Notes under the pieces: generated by a model
Databases searched by the model: none
What the model saw: the letters and a program-made list of their open reading frames with translations, nothing else
Told to the model about the DNA's origin: nothing
Made by a program: the position numbers and the translations under genes
In this document: positions 11,389-21,922 of the stretch, piece after piece
Layout of the letters: every line of letters begins with the position of its first letter
How positions within the stretch are numbered: the stretch's first letter is position 1
DNA from: Neolentinus lepideus HHB14362 ss-1
Taxonomy: Eukaryota; Basidiomycota; Agaricomycetes; Gloeophyllales; Gloeophyllaceae
Direction of reading: 5' to 3'
DNA length: 64,000 nt
NCBI GenBank assembly: GCA_001632425.1
Contig: KV425551.1
Location: 482,996-546,995, forward strand

Positions 11389-12025
11389 TCACTTTGCCGG
11401 CCCTGCTGCGACTTTCTTCGCCTCTTCCCGTGTGATGTCCGCAGCTTCCTTAATCTCGGCCTTGACAATCTCCAGGCCTTCTGGATTCTTCTTCTCCTTG
11501 CCACCCATGTACCAATAGTTGATGAAACGGACCCCTTGTGCTGACTGGGCAGTCGCGTTGGTGGCGTGACATGCGAAAAGCAGGTAGTTTCGTGGTTGGA
11601 CGCGCCATGCTGTGTGTCTACGTCAGGCTTGACTCAAACTGACACAGATAACTTGCGCTCACCAAAGCGCATGAAGACCATGCTAAGAGGAGGGACGTGT
11701 ACAGTGTCAGCACAGTTAACTGACGGCGAACGAGCGCACTCACGAATAGCATGCAAGCGCTGTGGTCATTGGACCAGAGATGACGTCCTCATCCTTCTTC
11801 AAGTCTGCAATAGCAGCTAATGGAAGGCCCCAGTTGGCTACCTGTACCAGAACTGAGAACTTAATGCCGATGGATGCTCGAAAGTAGGGCACGCACTGGT
11901 CCCCAGAAGTGTGTGCCTAGACGGATCTCCAATTAACGATCGATTTGGAAAATCAAAGAGAACGCACTGAAAAAATATTCGCGGGCCTTGGGCGAGCGTA
12001 ACCAATTAACGAATGCTGAAGCCAT
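11389..12025 (-). CDS. MPC1: Mitochondrial pyruvate carrier subunit 1
   Basis: Small inner-membrane protein that forms the pyruvate import carrier with an MPC2/3 partner. The spliced product is about 135 residues. It starts [20 protein letters not shown], continues [17 protein letters not shown] (MPC signature), [49 protein letters not shown], and [11 protein letters not shown], with a charged tail. THFWGP followed by [12 protein letters not shown] fits MPC1 better than MPC2. The coding region is cut by four introns into five exons, two of which are only 20 nt long (11897-11916 and 11663-11682). The gene converges on DNA ligase I with only about 130 bp between the two stops. Confidence 0.93.
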
Positions 12026-12509
12026 GGGTGCAGAAGGAGGGAAAGAAGATACTATGGTGAAAAGAGGACGAGGGAGCCGTCGAGTATAAGCAGGAGCGAG
12101 GTCGGACCAGGCCGTGGGTGCCGCTTACAATGCAAGCGAGCGAGCGAACCACAGCTTTGCGGAACCGGTCTGTGGGCTTAACGACCGACAGCCTTTCCAT
12201 TTGATATGATTCTCTGCCCTCCCCCCGCTGCGACAACGCATATGCTCCTTCGTCGCCGTTCGCAACATTCTGCTCTGTTAGCGAGGATATTTTCTTGATC
12301 TTCCTGGCATTAGAGAGGCGGATAGGCTCGTGGGCGTGTATATCCGACTAGAAAAGGCAAGGCAGTCCAGCACACGTTGCAGCTCTTCTTTTGCAGGATC
12401 CCCGGGATGGCGTTCCCTTACTTTGCGTCCCCCTTCACCTCGATCCTCTTCCTTTTCACTGTTCTTGAGCTTGAGCTTGAGCTTCCACGCTTAACGAGCT
12501 CGAGCGCTC
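12026..12509. other. Divergent promoter, MPC1 / unknown basidiomycete gene
   Basis: About 480 bp between divergent starts. It includes a short hexanucleotide repeat at 12464-12484 just before the + strand ATG. An open frame from 12408 on the + strand runs through this repeat but shows no domain, so I treat it as 5' UTR. Confidence 0.45.
12464..12484 (+). repeat. (CTTGAG)3 short tandem repeat
   Basis: Three perfect copies of CTTGAG plus a partial fourth, located 26 bp upstream of the chosen start codon of the unknown-function gene. It probably lies in the 5' UTR. Confidence 0.8.
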
Positions 12510-13930
12510 ATGCAGCAGTACGCGCCTGCACCCCAGTACTTTGCCGGTGCGACCTCGTACTACGTCCCTGATGGTGGCTTTCCTGCGCATCCGCCCTCCG
12601 GCTGGGGAGTGCCTCCTCAAAATATTGGCATTGCTTTCCCTAGCCCTCCTTATCCCGGATATCCTGGCTCGTCTCTCCATTCGGGCCCTGCGCCACAGGC
12701 GCCATTGCAAAGGCCGAAACACAGCTCGAGGATCAGTACAGCGCAACGGGAGGCACGGGATACGAGGACAGCGGTTCCGCTCAAATCTGCGATGAAGAAG
12801 CGTCCAGGATCGTCTCAGAGCAACCACCGCCCATCTACTCCAGCTCCCCGCCCTATTACTCCGCGATCTCGTTCCAGTTCTAGCGCGAGGGATGGGAGGG
12901 TTCCGGTCGGTGCCATGACTCGGCAGAGGACAAACTCTGGGTCGACGCCTAACCTCATACCGAGTAAATCATAGTCATCCTGTATGGACGGACATCTTAG
13001 TCTCTGATCTCCTGCCCACTGCTTAGATCACTTGATGGTGTCTTTCCATGGAAATAATGAGATGCGCTTCGAGGGCATCGCATACCAGGAAACGCTGGAG
13101 GATATAAAAGAACGGGTGTTGACTATGTGGCTCGTCGACCATGAGGACAGCAAGGGACACAGATTGCGAGTTGTTTTTCGCAAATCGCCCTGGAATTGCA
13201 GCGGCCATGATATGATCATGTAAGCCGATTCCAGCACGAAACTGTTTCGTTTTAATCACCCTGCGTTCTGTATGCAGGGCCCGCAGATTACTGACAAGCC
13301 TATTTGCGGTGCTCGCCCGATCAGTATGTCCATTGACGGGCACTTCGTGACATTCTCTCAATTCTATCTATGCAGGGGTACCACTACCAAACCACGGTCA
13401 ACTCTGGAAACAGGGTATTTCACATCTGGTGGTCATGTGTCTCTTTACCTGACAATAACATTTGTAGTCGAAGGCACCGCGGCTCATATTCGTAGAACCA
13501 CTCGAGCGGCATATCGAACCCACGCACTTCTTTTCCGTCCTGTTCTCGCGCAAGGGCGAAAAGGTCACAATCCTTGACGCACCAGAACCGATCAAAGACT
13601 CGATCGGCGTAGCGCTGCGCAACACGTTTCCGCGCCGTATCTCGTCCGACAAAATCGTGGAAGACGGGATGTGTGTCATCGAACTACAGAAAAGTGCCAT
13701 CGGAGGTGAGTGCTCAGATAATACTGTGGAGCATTTCATTATACACTCACTGTCTACCATTAGCACCTCCTGTGGACAAGAGCATGTTCATTTTTGCTGT
13801 GCTGAAGCATATCCTTGGCCATGGGTATAGCCTGAACGCCAGTGTTCCCCTCGCCCGGCGGGGTCCACTCGGGCTCGGGGGTAGGAAGGAGCTCTGGATA
13901 TTTAAGAGCAGACCTCTGAGACTAGATTGA
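12510..13930 (+). CDS. Basidiomycete protein of unknown function
   Basis: The spliced product is about 375 residues. The first ~150 are Pro/Ser/Arg-rich and low-complexity (PPQNIGIAFPSPPYPG, KSAMKKRPGSS, RPITPRSRSSSS). After the first intron an ordered domain begins with HLMVSFHGNNEMRFEG. It continues RVLTMWLVDHED, VVFRKSPWNCSGHDMIMARRL, GYHYQTTVNSG, PRLIFVEPLERHIEPTHFFSV, KVTILDAPEP, and ends in the signature GYSLNASVPLARRGPLGLGGRKELWIF. I recognise the F-x-G-N-N-E and SVPLxRRGPxGxxxRKE patterns from a large, mostly unannotated family of mushroom proteins. No enzymatic motif is visible. Five exons with clean GT-AG introns rejoin in phase. The ATG at 12510 is the first in frame with the ordered domain. 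Confidence 0.8.
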
Positions 13931-14162
13931 TGAATCCGTTCATCATCCTTCCGCGTCGTTTTTGAGGTGTTTTGGCGTCTTGTATCGTATCCTTGACTGA
14001 TATGTAGCATCCGAATTTCCTTTTCGCTGGGCAATAGAGAATATCTGTGTACTTATGCATCCTGCTCAAATATAGTGGTCTTCGATGAATTATAAATTGT
14101 AGCATGTAATACAAATGCAAGCACTACCTAATCATATATCTACGCGATCGCCAAAAGATCCA

Positions 14163-15080
14163 TTAATCCATCTTGAACACTTTCGACCCGTCAACGATGC
14201 CGTTGAGGCTCTGGGCGACGACGAAGCCGTTTCCGTTCTTGCGCTTCAGGAGTTCGTCCCACCAGCCGAAGAGGAAGTCGCGCGCAATCAGCTTGAACCA
14301 AGGAGTGAATGAGTTGGCTGTGAGACGGGATCAGCGAGATGCTAGGGTAGGAGGGAAGAAGATCCTCACCAGGGTCATCGAACAAGGCCTGCAGCTCGGC
14401 CTTGTCGACATACTTGTAATCACGGATCTCGTTCTGGTTAGGCGTCACGTCGACGTCCGCAGTCAGAAACAAGATATAATCGACTATAGTAGCGCCGTTG
14501 AGCTCCCAGAACTCCAGACTACTCGAAGCTATGAAAGTTCACCTTCATGTTCACCCCACATGCCGTTCGATGGTGCCAAGTAATGTATCCTCGTAAGATA
14601 CTGGAACTGGTCCACAGGCGTCTGCTCACGCGGGATACCCAACTCATGCTCAAGCTTCCGCGACGCAGCAGCCTTGACACCGAGCTGATCCTGCTCCACC
14701 TTCTCCTCGGGGAAATCGTCGAGAGGGTGCGAGCAGCAGGTGTTAGTCCACATGTCGGGAAAGGTAATCTTCTCGGTGGCCCTCTGCTGGAGCAGGAGCT
14801 TCCCGTCCGATGGCCGGAAAACGAATGCGGAAAAGGCGCGGTGCAGGAGACCTTTATTAATGTTTTCCATCAAATGACCTACACAATCCAATGAGTCCGG
14901 AAAATCGGTAGAGAAGGTGATACGACACACACAGGTCTTCTTGTCGGCAGCACCGAGGGCACGATCCTGCTCATCGACGAGGATGCAACGCTCGTCCATG
15001 AGTCTGGATTGCTCGGTATCGTAGCCAGAGAGGTCGATGCTGGTAAGGGTAGCCTTAGCAGCTTCAGTCGCGCGAGACAT
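14163..15080 (-). CDS. IDI1: Isopentenyl-diphosphate delta-isomerase
   Basis: Interconverts isopentenyl and dimethylallyl diphosphate in the isoprenoid/ergosterol pathway. The start used gives MSRATEAAKATLTS. The Nudix-like fold shows DERCILVDEQDRALG, LLHRAFSAFVFRPSDGKLLLQQRA, the catalytic-Cys segment NTCCSHPL, ELGIPREQTPVDQFQYLTRIHY, and the catalytic-Glu segment WGEHE followed by DYILFLTADVDVTPNQNE. The C-terminus ends WWDELLKRKNGNGF and KVFKMD. At least three introns are inferred, one after KKT, one after GEHE and one after DDPG. An in-frame ATG 43 codons upstream (15209) would add a basic, acid-free N-terminus (see findings). It converges on the unknown-function gene about 230 bp away. 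Confidence 0.95.
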
Positions 15081-15247
15081 GATGGTACGATAGGATAGGT
15101 TGCGATGGCGGAATGATAGTCGGGTATTATGAGGCGGTGGCTTTATGGTGGCCCTGTACAGTGCGGCCGTGCCGAATAAACATGATCTCAGTCCAACAGT
15201 CAGTCCCATCGTCCGCCAATCACGGTCTTTGCGGTCTTTATTATCCA

Positions 15248-15255
15248 CCACGTGG
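15248..15255. promoter_or_regulatory. Palindromic E-box (CCACGTGG) upstream of IDI1
   Basis: CACGTG core within an 8-bp palindrome, about 170 bp upstream of the main IDI1 ATG and about 40 bp upstream of the alternative ATG. CACGTG is the core site for bHLH factors; fungal SREBP-type regulators of sterol genes bind related E-box/SRE sequences. Function is inferred from position only. Confidence 0.35.
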
Positions 15256-15401
15256 TTGGATCGATCAAGTGCACAGCAATTGTCCTCGGAAAGTGCCTCG
15301 CTCTCCCGGAATGGAATATTATACACATGTCATATATTGCATATACAACCACACACATTACAGAATTACGGAGACATGACAGCATTCACAGCGCGAAAGA
15401 C

Positions 15402-15455
15402 AGCAAAGTGATAGCAAAACAGCAGCAGAGTGATAACGAAACAGCAAAGAGAGAC
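15402..15455 (+). repeat. Imperfect tandem repeat (~20 bp units)
   Basis: Units agcaaagtgatagcaaaac, agcagcagagtgataacgaaac and a partial agcaaagagagac follow one another. They lie between IDI1 and the REC8 stop and are not coding in any supported gene. Confidence 0.6.
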
Positions 15456-15543
15456 GAGGTTAGAGAAAGCAGTGAGCTCGGTCTGATCATAGCATTGAAA
15501 ACGCCCAGTTGAAAGCGGGCGATGGGAGGTCCGGAAACGCGAT

Positions 15544-18500
15544 TTACTTGACGGACAGTTGAATAGATCCATACGGGGTGTCTTGATTCAGTCGCAGAAG
15601 ATCCTTTGTAGCAAGAACTGCCCAGTCGAGAAACAACCAAGGGTGCGTAAACATCAAGGAGCAGCCACAGGGACGATAGATGGATGGCTAGTGTGAGTAA
15701 CAGACAGAAGAGACACGCACCTAGACAATGGTAGAAAGCGGCCGCCGCCACATGTGGAGTGCTGGTATCTTTCAGCACAACGTCGTCGAAAGTCAGAGAG
15801 TCCGATCGATGAGGCAGAGTTTGGATTTGCATTTTGGTATACCTGGCAGGGACATCAGGCGACCGAACACTCTCATGCATGTAAACCCACTCGAGGAAGT
15901 TGTGCGAGTTTCTTTCCAAAGTGACGAGGTTCATTTCTGAGATCTGAGAATCTTCTATGGGAGCCTTGTCGTCCGCAGACACTAAAAGAAGCTTCATGAC
16001 GAGTCCTACGAATCATGTCGCTGACTTACGGTCAAATACGAAATCGTCATCTTTGCCCAAGAACGCATCCCCAAGCATAGGAGACATTCCCACATCTCCA
16101 AGGACACTTCCCATTCGATTGGGGACCAGAGAGCTTCCTCTCCTACTGCCAGAGCGAGAGCGCCTCAAACGAATATCAGCTTGATCGACGCTGGCCCTGT
16201 CACTTCCAAACCTAGCCGAACTGAATGGGCCACCTGCAACAGAAGAGCTTGGACCAGCATTGTCCCAGGGAAACAGTGAACTTTTTTGAGAACTGCCGAT
16301 TGGAGCGTCTCCCGCTCCTGCGCCTAGGTAGCTTCCAAGACCACTCGGTGGTCGAGAGGCACGACGCGCGATGTCAGGTTCCTGCGCAGGTGACGATGCT
16401 TAGTGTGAGACATAACCAAGGAGTGTAATGCCCACCTCCGATGAACGAATAAGACCCGGCTCTAAACCAGCATTAGGGTCAGCACCATATTGCTCTGTGA
16501 ACGTAATCAGAATATCACCAGTAGATCAGGAGGCGACGTACGCATAAAGCCCATGTTATTATCTATGTCCATGAGGAAATCGACATTTGCTCCAAATTGC
16601 ATGTCGTTATCACCATTGTTGAAGTCAAATCCAGGCATATCATCTTGACGTTCCTTTGCATTGTTGTCGTCAAGACCAGCTTTAGAGGTTCTCTGACGTT
16701 TCATCGGAGGTTCGTCTATATCAAAGCTGCTTTAAATGTCGAGACATCCAATGACAATGATAATTACCTTCAGTTAAATCTGGTACTCTAAAGCGACTAT
16801 CCATTTGGACCTTAAGAGTATGAGACCAGAAGTCCATTAAACTCTCCGCCATGACTAACGAAGTATCAATCTGACTGGTCGCCTCTGGTTACTCATATGT
16901 GACTCACATGCTCTAGGAACTCCACAAATCATCTCCTCAATTATTTTAATGCCGTCTCTCTCGAATTTCTTCAGTTCCAGCTCATTCTTGAGCACGGTTT
17001 GTCCTTGCAAGTAGTTCGTTCTAGCATTCTGCGGGGAAGTCATTCGATATAACAATCGAAGCACATTTGTGATGGACCCACTTGCAGCTCCTCATCGGTC
17101 AACTCAGTGCGAGCATCCATAACCAGACGTGTCCTCTTTGGCCTCTTTGGCCCTGTCGGGAGATCTTCGAGATCACCACCAACATCCTCCCCATCCATAG
17201 CTTCCTTCGGCAATACCCCCGGACTATCGACTAATCTGGGTGTCATCTCAAATGCATGAGGCGAGATTGGTCCAGCATCTGGAAAATAGGTTAGCATCCG
17301 AAGTTGATGATGTTAGCAAGAACGGACCGGCGCCTTGGTCAAAGGGTGCCACCTGTAAGTAAGGAAGTTAGCTAAGACCAAGATGAATGGTGGGTGACAG
17401 ACATGCTCTATGAAAGCATTATTCATGCCATCGTCTTCCGGCACAATAAGACCCGCGGCCGGTTCATCCATGTTTGGAGCAAAATCACCAAAGTCCATGT
17501 CGTCGAGGGCAGGATTCGAATTCATGTTAGCGTCTAGGTTCATCTGAGCATCCCTATAAGAGGCTATTGAGATTGAAAATACTGCGCCGGACGAGTGTCT
17601 CACTGAGCCTGATTCTGACTGGGGATACCCCAGCCTTCGCCAAGTTCCTGCGCTAGCTCGTCTGCAATCCCAAGGTCCAAATCATCCGGCCCTCCAAATG
17701 GGTTATCATCCAAGGCGAAACCGAATTCTCCATTCATTTGCGACGACGAGGGGTCTGCACCAACAAACGCACTCCCTGCGAAAGAGGCATCGAATGACGT
17801 TGATAACAACTGCTCCAAGTTCTCGTCGAGTGTATGCGGGATGGCTCTGGCATCCTCGGCAATGGACATGGATTGCTGCTTATTCTTCCTTTTCGACTTT
17901 CCTCGAGACTTGCCGTATTCGTCATCGTCCTGGTCAGCGTCTTGACCTGCGTGCAATCAAAACTAAGTACTTTCTCGGACTGAGCAGATGGCACAAGGAA
18001 CTCGCCATTTTGCTCAAGAAAATCATCCCATTCCTGATACGCGAGTCAGCAGTATAGTGCACAATACAGTACGTAACATACTGCGAAGAAATGATCAAAG
18101 TTCATCGCGAACTCTGCACCTGGATCTGCTTGAAGAGTAACAGCATCGGACCTGCGGGGACGATTAAGATAAACTTCCTGGTTCATAAAACAAGATAACT
18201 CACCTAACCGTGGGTTGTCCCATCTGAAGCTGGGCATCTGAAAGCGTCATGGATTGAAAGTCTTGCACTGCTTTCTTCAGAGAGTGAAAACACGTAGTGA
18301 CATCGGAAAGAAATATCTCTTGCTTGACTAGCATTCAACAGTAAGTTCCAGCAATGTACACAAGACTGGTCCTGGACAAAGCACACCTTTGTACACCCTT
18401 CAAAGAGTCATGATCGTAGGAGTTGGCATGATACATCAAAAACGATCTTACCGTACGACTCCTACCATCAGGTTGCTTGATAGACGTAGTGCTAGTGGTT

Positions 18501-18722
18501 CTGCAGGCTCAACAATCAAACCACATAGTTGCGCGATATCGGCAGTTAGCACGGAACGCTTTGGGAGTTTCTTGAAGGAAGACTTGGATCCGAGGGTAGC
18601 GGCTAGCCTGGACGGACTGTAAGTTCCTTGCATAGGAGAGCCATCATCACCAGATTGTGCTCCTACCAGAGCAACCCAAATCCACTGTCTCTCCTGGACA
18701 GTAGCTCCGTAGAAAAGAACAT
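15544..18722 (-). CDS. REC8: Meiotic cohesin kleisin REC8
   Basis: Kleisin subunit that closes the meiotic cohesin ring and is cut by separase. The N-terminal Rad21/Rec8 domain starts MFFSTELLSRRDSGFG and continues AATLGSKSSFKKLPKRSV, PEPLALRLSSNLMVGVVRLY. The LAATLGSK/ALRLSSNLMxGV pattern matches fission-yeast Rec8 rather than Rad21. A long acidic, disordered centre follows, rich in N, D, M and S, with a conserved RPKRTRLVMDARTELTDEELQ segment. The C-terminal winged helix (LVTLERNSHNFLEWVYMHESVRS, LTFDDVV, AAAAFYHCLVLATKDLLRLNQD) binds the SMC1 head. About ten introns are required. The stop follows SIQLSVK at 15544. The start at 18722 lies only 165 bp from the divergent neighbour. Rad21 is the alternative but fits the N-terminus less well. 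Confidence 0.9.
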
Positions 18723-18887
18723 CTCGATACACCGCCGAGAAAGTGTACACTATTATACTGAACTGGCGAAGGAATTCTTTGACCAAGTCAGCCCGAAGTC
18801 AGCGCGTGCGCGTCGCGCAATTATATATCGCGGAGTTGGAGCGGAGTACCAACTACTGAGTACTGATGGACGAGAGCCTCATTCCAA

Positions 18888-21332
18888 ATGTACTACACAC
18901 CCTCCGCGTTCATTCCGACTCGGATGCCTAAGTTTGTAGCGCCTCTGAACCCGATTGCACGAAGGCCTGTCGCTGAGTCTTCGGCATCGTTGTCTTCGAT
19001 GTCGCGGCCGGAGAGCAGTTTTCAGGCTCGTTTGCGGCCTCCTATCCACCCGGCTTTAAGGCAACCAGGTAGCTTTGGGACGAATATTCCGGGTGGTCTA
19101 GATACTACCCCTGTATCAAGCCAGGATCTAGATGAGATGTCTATAATAGAGAAAGACACAGAGGAGCTCTCTGAGGAACAGCTGAGGACTTTGTACGATA
19201 GCGAGGAGATTGACCGCTTTTTGAATCTTTTCTCCGCTGTACGTGTAGTCTCATCTGGCCTATTTATGCTCCTTAATGGACCGTTCTATTAGTATGTTTC
19301 AGAGGTCAGATTGCCAGACGGCCCAGTGGGTACTGAAGCGCGGGCAACAGTAGAACCAACCGCCAGTTCAGACGGACAGGAGACTCCCCTCGCAACATAT
19401 ACATTCGATGGAGAAAGTCATGATAGTGAGGAATGGACATCTATCCGGCTTGAAATTCCTGCAAACGTTCCTCCGTTGCCTCGGCCTCCTTCAGAAGCCG
19501 CGCAAGACGTCTCTTTATCCAGACAGATTGCACTTGTAGGTAGCGATTGTCGACGCAAATCCGTGCTTAACATTATAGTAGAAATACCTAATTCCTTACT
19601 TGCCTCTGGAAACAGCGAATAGGCCAACATTTACCCTCGGCCGCCTTAGGCTTACAACTCAGCGGTTATATCTTGCGGTGGCGCCTCCTTACGAACGACT
19701 GCTCATCCGAACATGGCGTCTGGCCACTTGGCAGAAGCGCGAGACTAGCCTTCGATATTGCGTTGTACGTCTAGTACCATAACTTGGCGAGTGCCTTTGT
19801 CTGAGTCTCAATGTCAGCTGTTTTGGGTCTTGTGGTATCAAAACCTTCTTTTGCCCGCTTTTTTCGCTCGAATACTGTACGCGTTGGTTAGACGCAAAAT
19901 ATTCCCGTATCCAAGTCTATCCGAGTTGCGGCAGCGACGAGAAGAGGTCGGTCGGGCCAATGCATTCGGCAGGGAAGTTGGGAGATGCTTAGCTGCTCCA
20001 CCAACAATTGTGGTGAATGAGCTGTGGCGATTTGTCAAGCTTGCGTCTGTTGCTCGGTTAACAGCGTCTGCGAGGGGAACCCACAGTACCGATACAGTGA
20101 AGGACTCGCAGGAAATCCGGGTCGAGACGCAACAGGCTACGACCGTGTTGGAGAAGGACACAGAGCAGGAAGAAGTCGAAGATATCAAGAGTACCGCATT
20201 ATTTCTTATGGACCAGATCTCGGATTTGCATGAGCGCATTCGAAAGTAAGTCAGCTGCTATCCCAGTATGTAAATATGCGTAACGATTCGGTGCTCGTGA
20301 CAGTCTGTTTCTATGGCGCCAGCCTCAATCGTGCTGGCTACTTATCCTAGTGAGTGAACTCCTTCGTTGCCTCCGGCTGCTTCTTCATTTGGTGCTGAGC
20401 ATATATAACCAGATACTCGTTGTGCTTTGTCTTGTAACGGCATGTGTTCCTGCTAAGTATCTAGCAAAAGTAGCGTATGCCACTGGCGGTACTCTTTTCT
20501 GGCATGTGATTCCCATTCTGTTCGCCCTGACAGATGCCGAGAGAGCGAGGTCAGTGTATACTGCACGTCAACATGCTGGGACGTTTTCACATACCGATGC
20601 TAGATTACCCCCTCCCCTACATACCCTGCCAGCAGATGCCGACTACGCTATGGATCTTATATCTCAACGAGTAGCCCGTGGTCTTGACGTGCGGCCTTCT
20701 AGCAAACGCCACGGCAGTAGCAATTCTGTTTCGTCTCCAGCTGGTTTTGGTGAGCAACCTGGTGATGTAGACAACAATGCCAAGTGGAAGAAATGGAGCG
20801 ACCGAGTGGCACACGGCAAAGCGTGGATCGAGGGAGGTCGACGGCTAATAAAGGGGCAAGAGGTAATGCGACATCTTAATGTTGTTGAATTAGCAGTACT
20901 CATGGGTTATTCAGTGGTCACGGATTGGATCTTGGCCCCCGCCCGCGCCATTGATCCCAAATCTTGCATTTGCTCACAGCGCTCCAGATCTACACGTGGA
21001 GACACACAGTAAGTTCCGGTGCTTTAGATTTCTCGTGTACTCACCATCCCGTAGCCTTTCCAGCACAGCACGCAAAAGCACCAGGATTAATCACGTTGAC
21101 AACAACGAGCTTCTTCTTCACTCCGTTAATATCTTCGACGGCGAAGGTCGTCATATCGTTGGCGAGTATCCGTGCTGTCAAGAAAGTAGGCCCTATGAAG
21201 GGGTTACACATCCGCGGGATTAATGGACATTCAGACACCGAGACGGAAGAAAGATTTGCATGGGTCGGTGGACGGGACGAACTCTTTGCAAGACTTGTGA
21301 GCTGGCAGGGCCGACGGTGGATAAGGATCTAA
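18888..21332 (+). CDS. GRAMD4-like membrane protein with C-terminal GRAM domain
   Basis: Multi-domain membrane protein of about 650 residues. The N-terminus is Ser/Pro-rich, then acidic (KDTEELSEEQLRTLYDSEEIDRFL). Next come a lipid-interaction-like region (LYLAVAPPYERLLIRTWRLATW), a reticulon-like hydrophobic segment (LLLPAFFARILYALVRRK), and a second hydrophobic block beginning LFLWRQPQSCWLLIL and running through YNQILVVLCLVTACVPAKYLA. The C-terminus is a GRAM/PH-like domain (HTFPAQHAKAPGLITLTTTSFFFTPL, KVVISLASIRAVKKVG, ERFAWVGGRDELFARLVSW). This order resembles animal GRAMD4, an ER/mitochondria-associated protein. Introns at about 19238, 19538, 19765, 20249, 20351, 20862 and 21008 rejoin in phase. 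A second in-frame ATG 36 bp downstream is an equally possible start. Confidence 0.75.
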
Positions 21333-21568
21333 TTCCAGCCATCCGATGGTGTGTGATCATCATATCTAGTCGCTGAATCAATCATCAGTCGCAGTTCCGA
21401 TATCTGACCTACATTTCTTCGACAAATATTGCACCCAAGGCGTGTCCTCCACTTTGGAAAGAGGATGTAAGGTGACTTGGGCGTGCAACTGTCGAACCGA
21501 AATATTCAAGGTTGTTGATCTAAGAACTGACAGTAGGAGCACTGGTCAATAAAGAAAGACACAAAATG

Positions 21569-21661
21569 TTCCGACACGGGGAATCGAACCCCGGGCTATC
21601 GCGTTCATATGACTAACTTCAATATGAGAGGCGATAATGTTAGCCACTACACCATATCGGA
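21569..21661 (-). tRNA. tRNA-Glu (anticodon CTC) with intron
   Basis: The reverse strand reads TCCGATATGGTGTAGTGGCT at its 5' end. The anticodon stem/loop ATCGC-CTCTCA carries the CTC anticodon (21626-21628). A 21-nt intron at 21604-21624, directly after position 37, interrupts it, and the stem resumes with GCGAT. The T-arm GGGGTTCGATTCCCC and acceptor TGTCGGA with discriminator A close the cloverleaf. A TTTT pol III terminator follows at 21563-21566. The sequence matches eukaryotic tRNA-Glu closely. Confidence 0.93.
21604..21624 (-). other. tRNA-Glu intron (21 nt)
   Basis: Twenty-one bases inserted one nucleotide 3' of the anticodon, the canonical position for a nuclear tRNA intron removed by the tRNA splicing endonuclease. 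Removing it restores a 7-base anticodon loop. Confidence 0.85.
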
Positions 21662-21922
21662 TAGCTTTCAAATGTTTTTCAATCATATATATTACCAATG
21701 TATAGAAAAGCCTCGGTCCAAATTGTTCCGGGCATCTGCGCTAACCATCAACCCTCAGTACACCTTATTCTTTATCATTCAACCTTATTTCCGATGTTAG
21801 CAGCTAATATCACATTGATCGCGCTATGTATACCCAGGTCAATTGCCGCTGCAGCTGAAGAACTATTTGACAAACTCGAATTGCTAGATTCCGATTCACA
21901 AGACGATAATGGCATTGCAAGG

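Larger units (their letters stand above)
15081..15543. other. IDI1 upstream region / REC8 3' flank
   Basis: About 460 bp holding the IDI1 promoter and the REC8 3' UTR. It contains a palindromic CCACGTGG (15248-15255), an imperfect ~20-bp tandem repeat (15402-15455), and an in-frame N-terminal extension of IDI1 (to 15209). Confidence 0.55.

Noticed and set aside
14000..18722. Idea of an isoprenoid or secondary-metabolite cluster around IDI1
   Set aside because: No terpene synthase, P450, PKS, NRPS or transporter typical of such clusters lies nearby; neighbours are housekeeping or meiotic genes.
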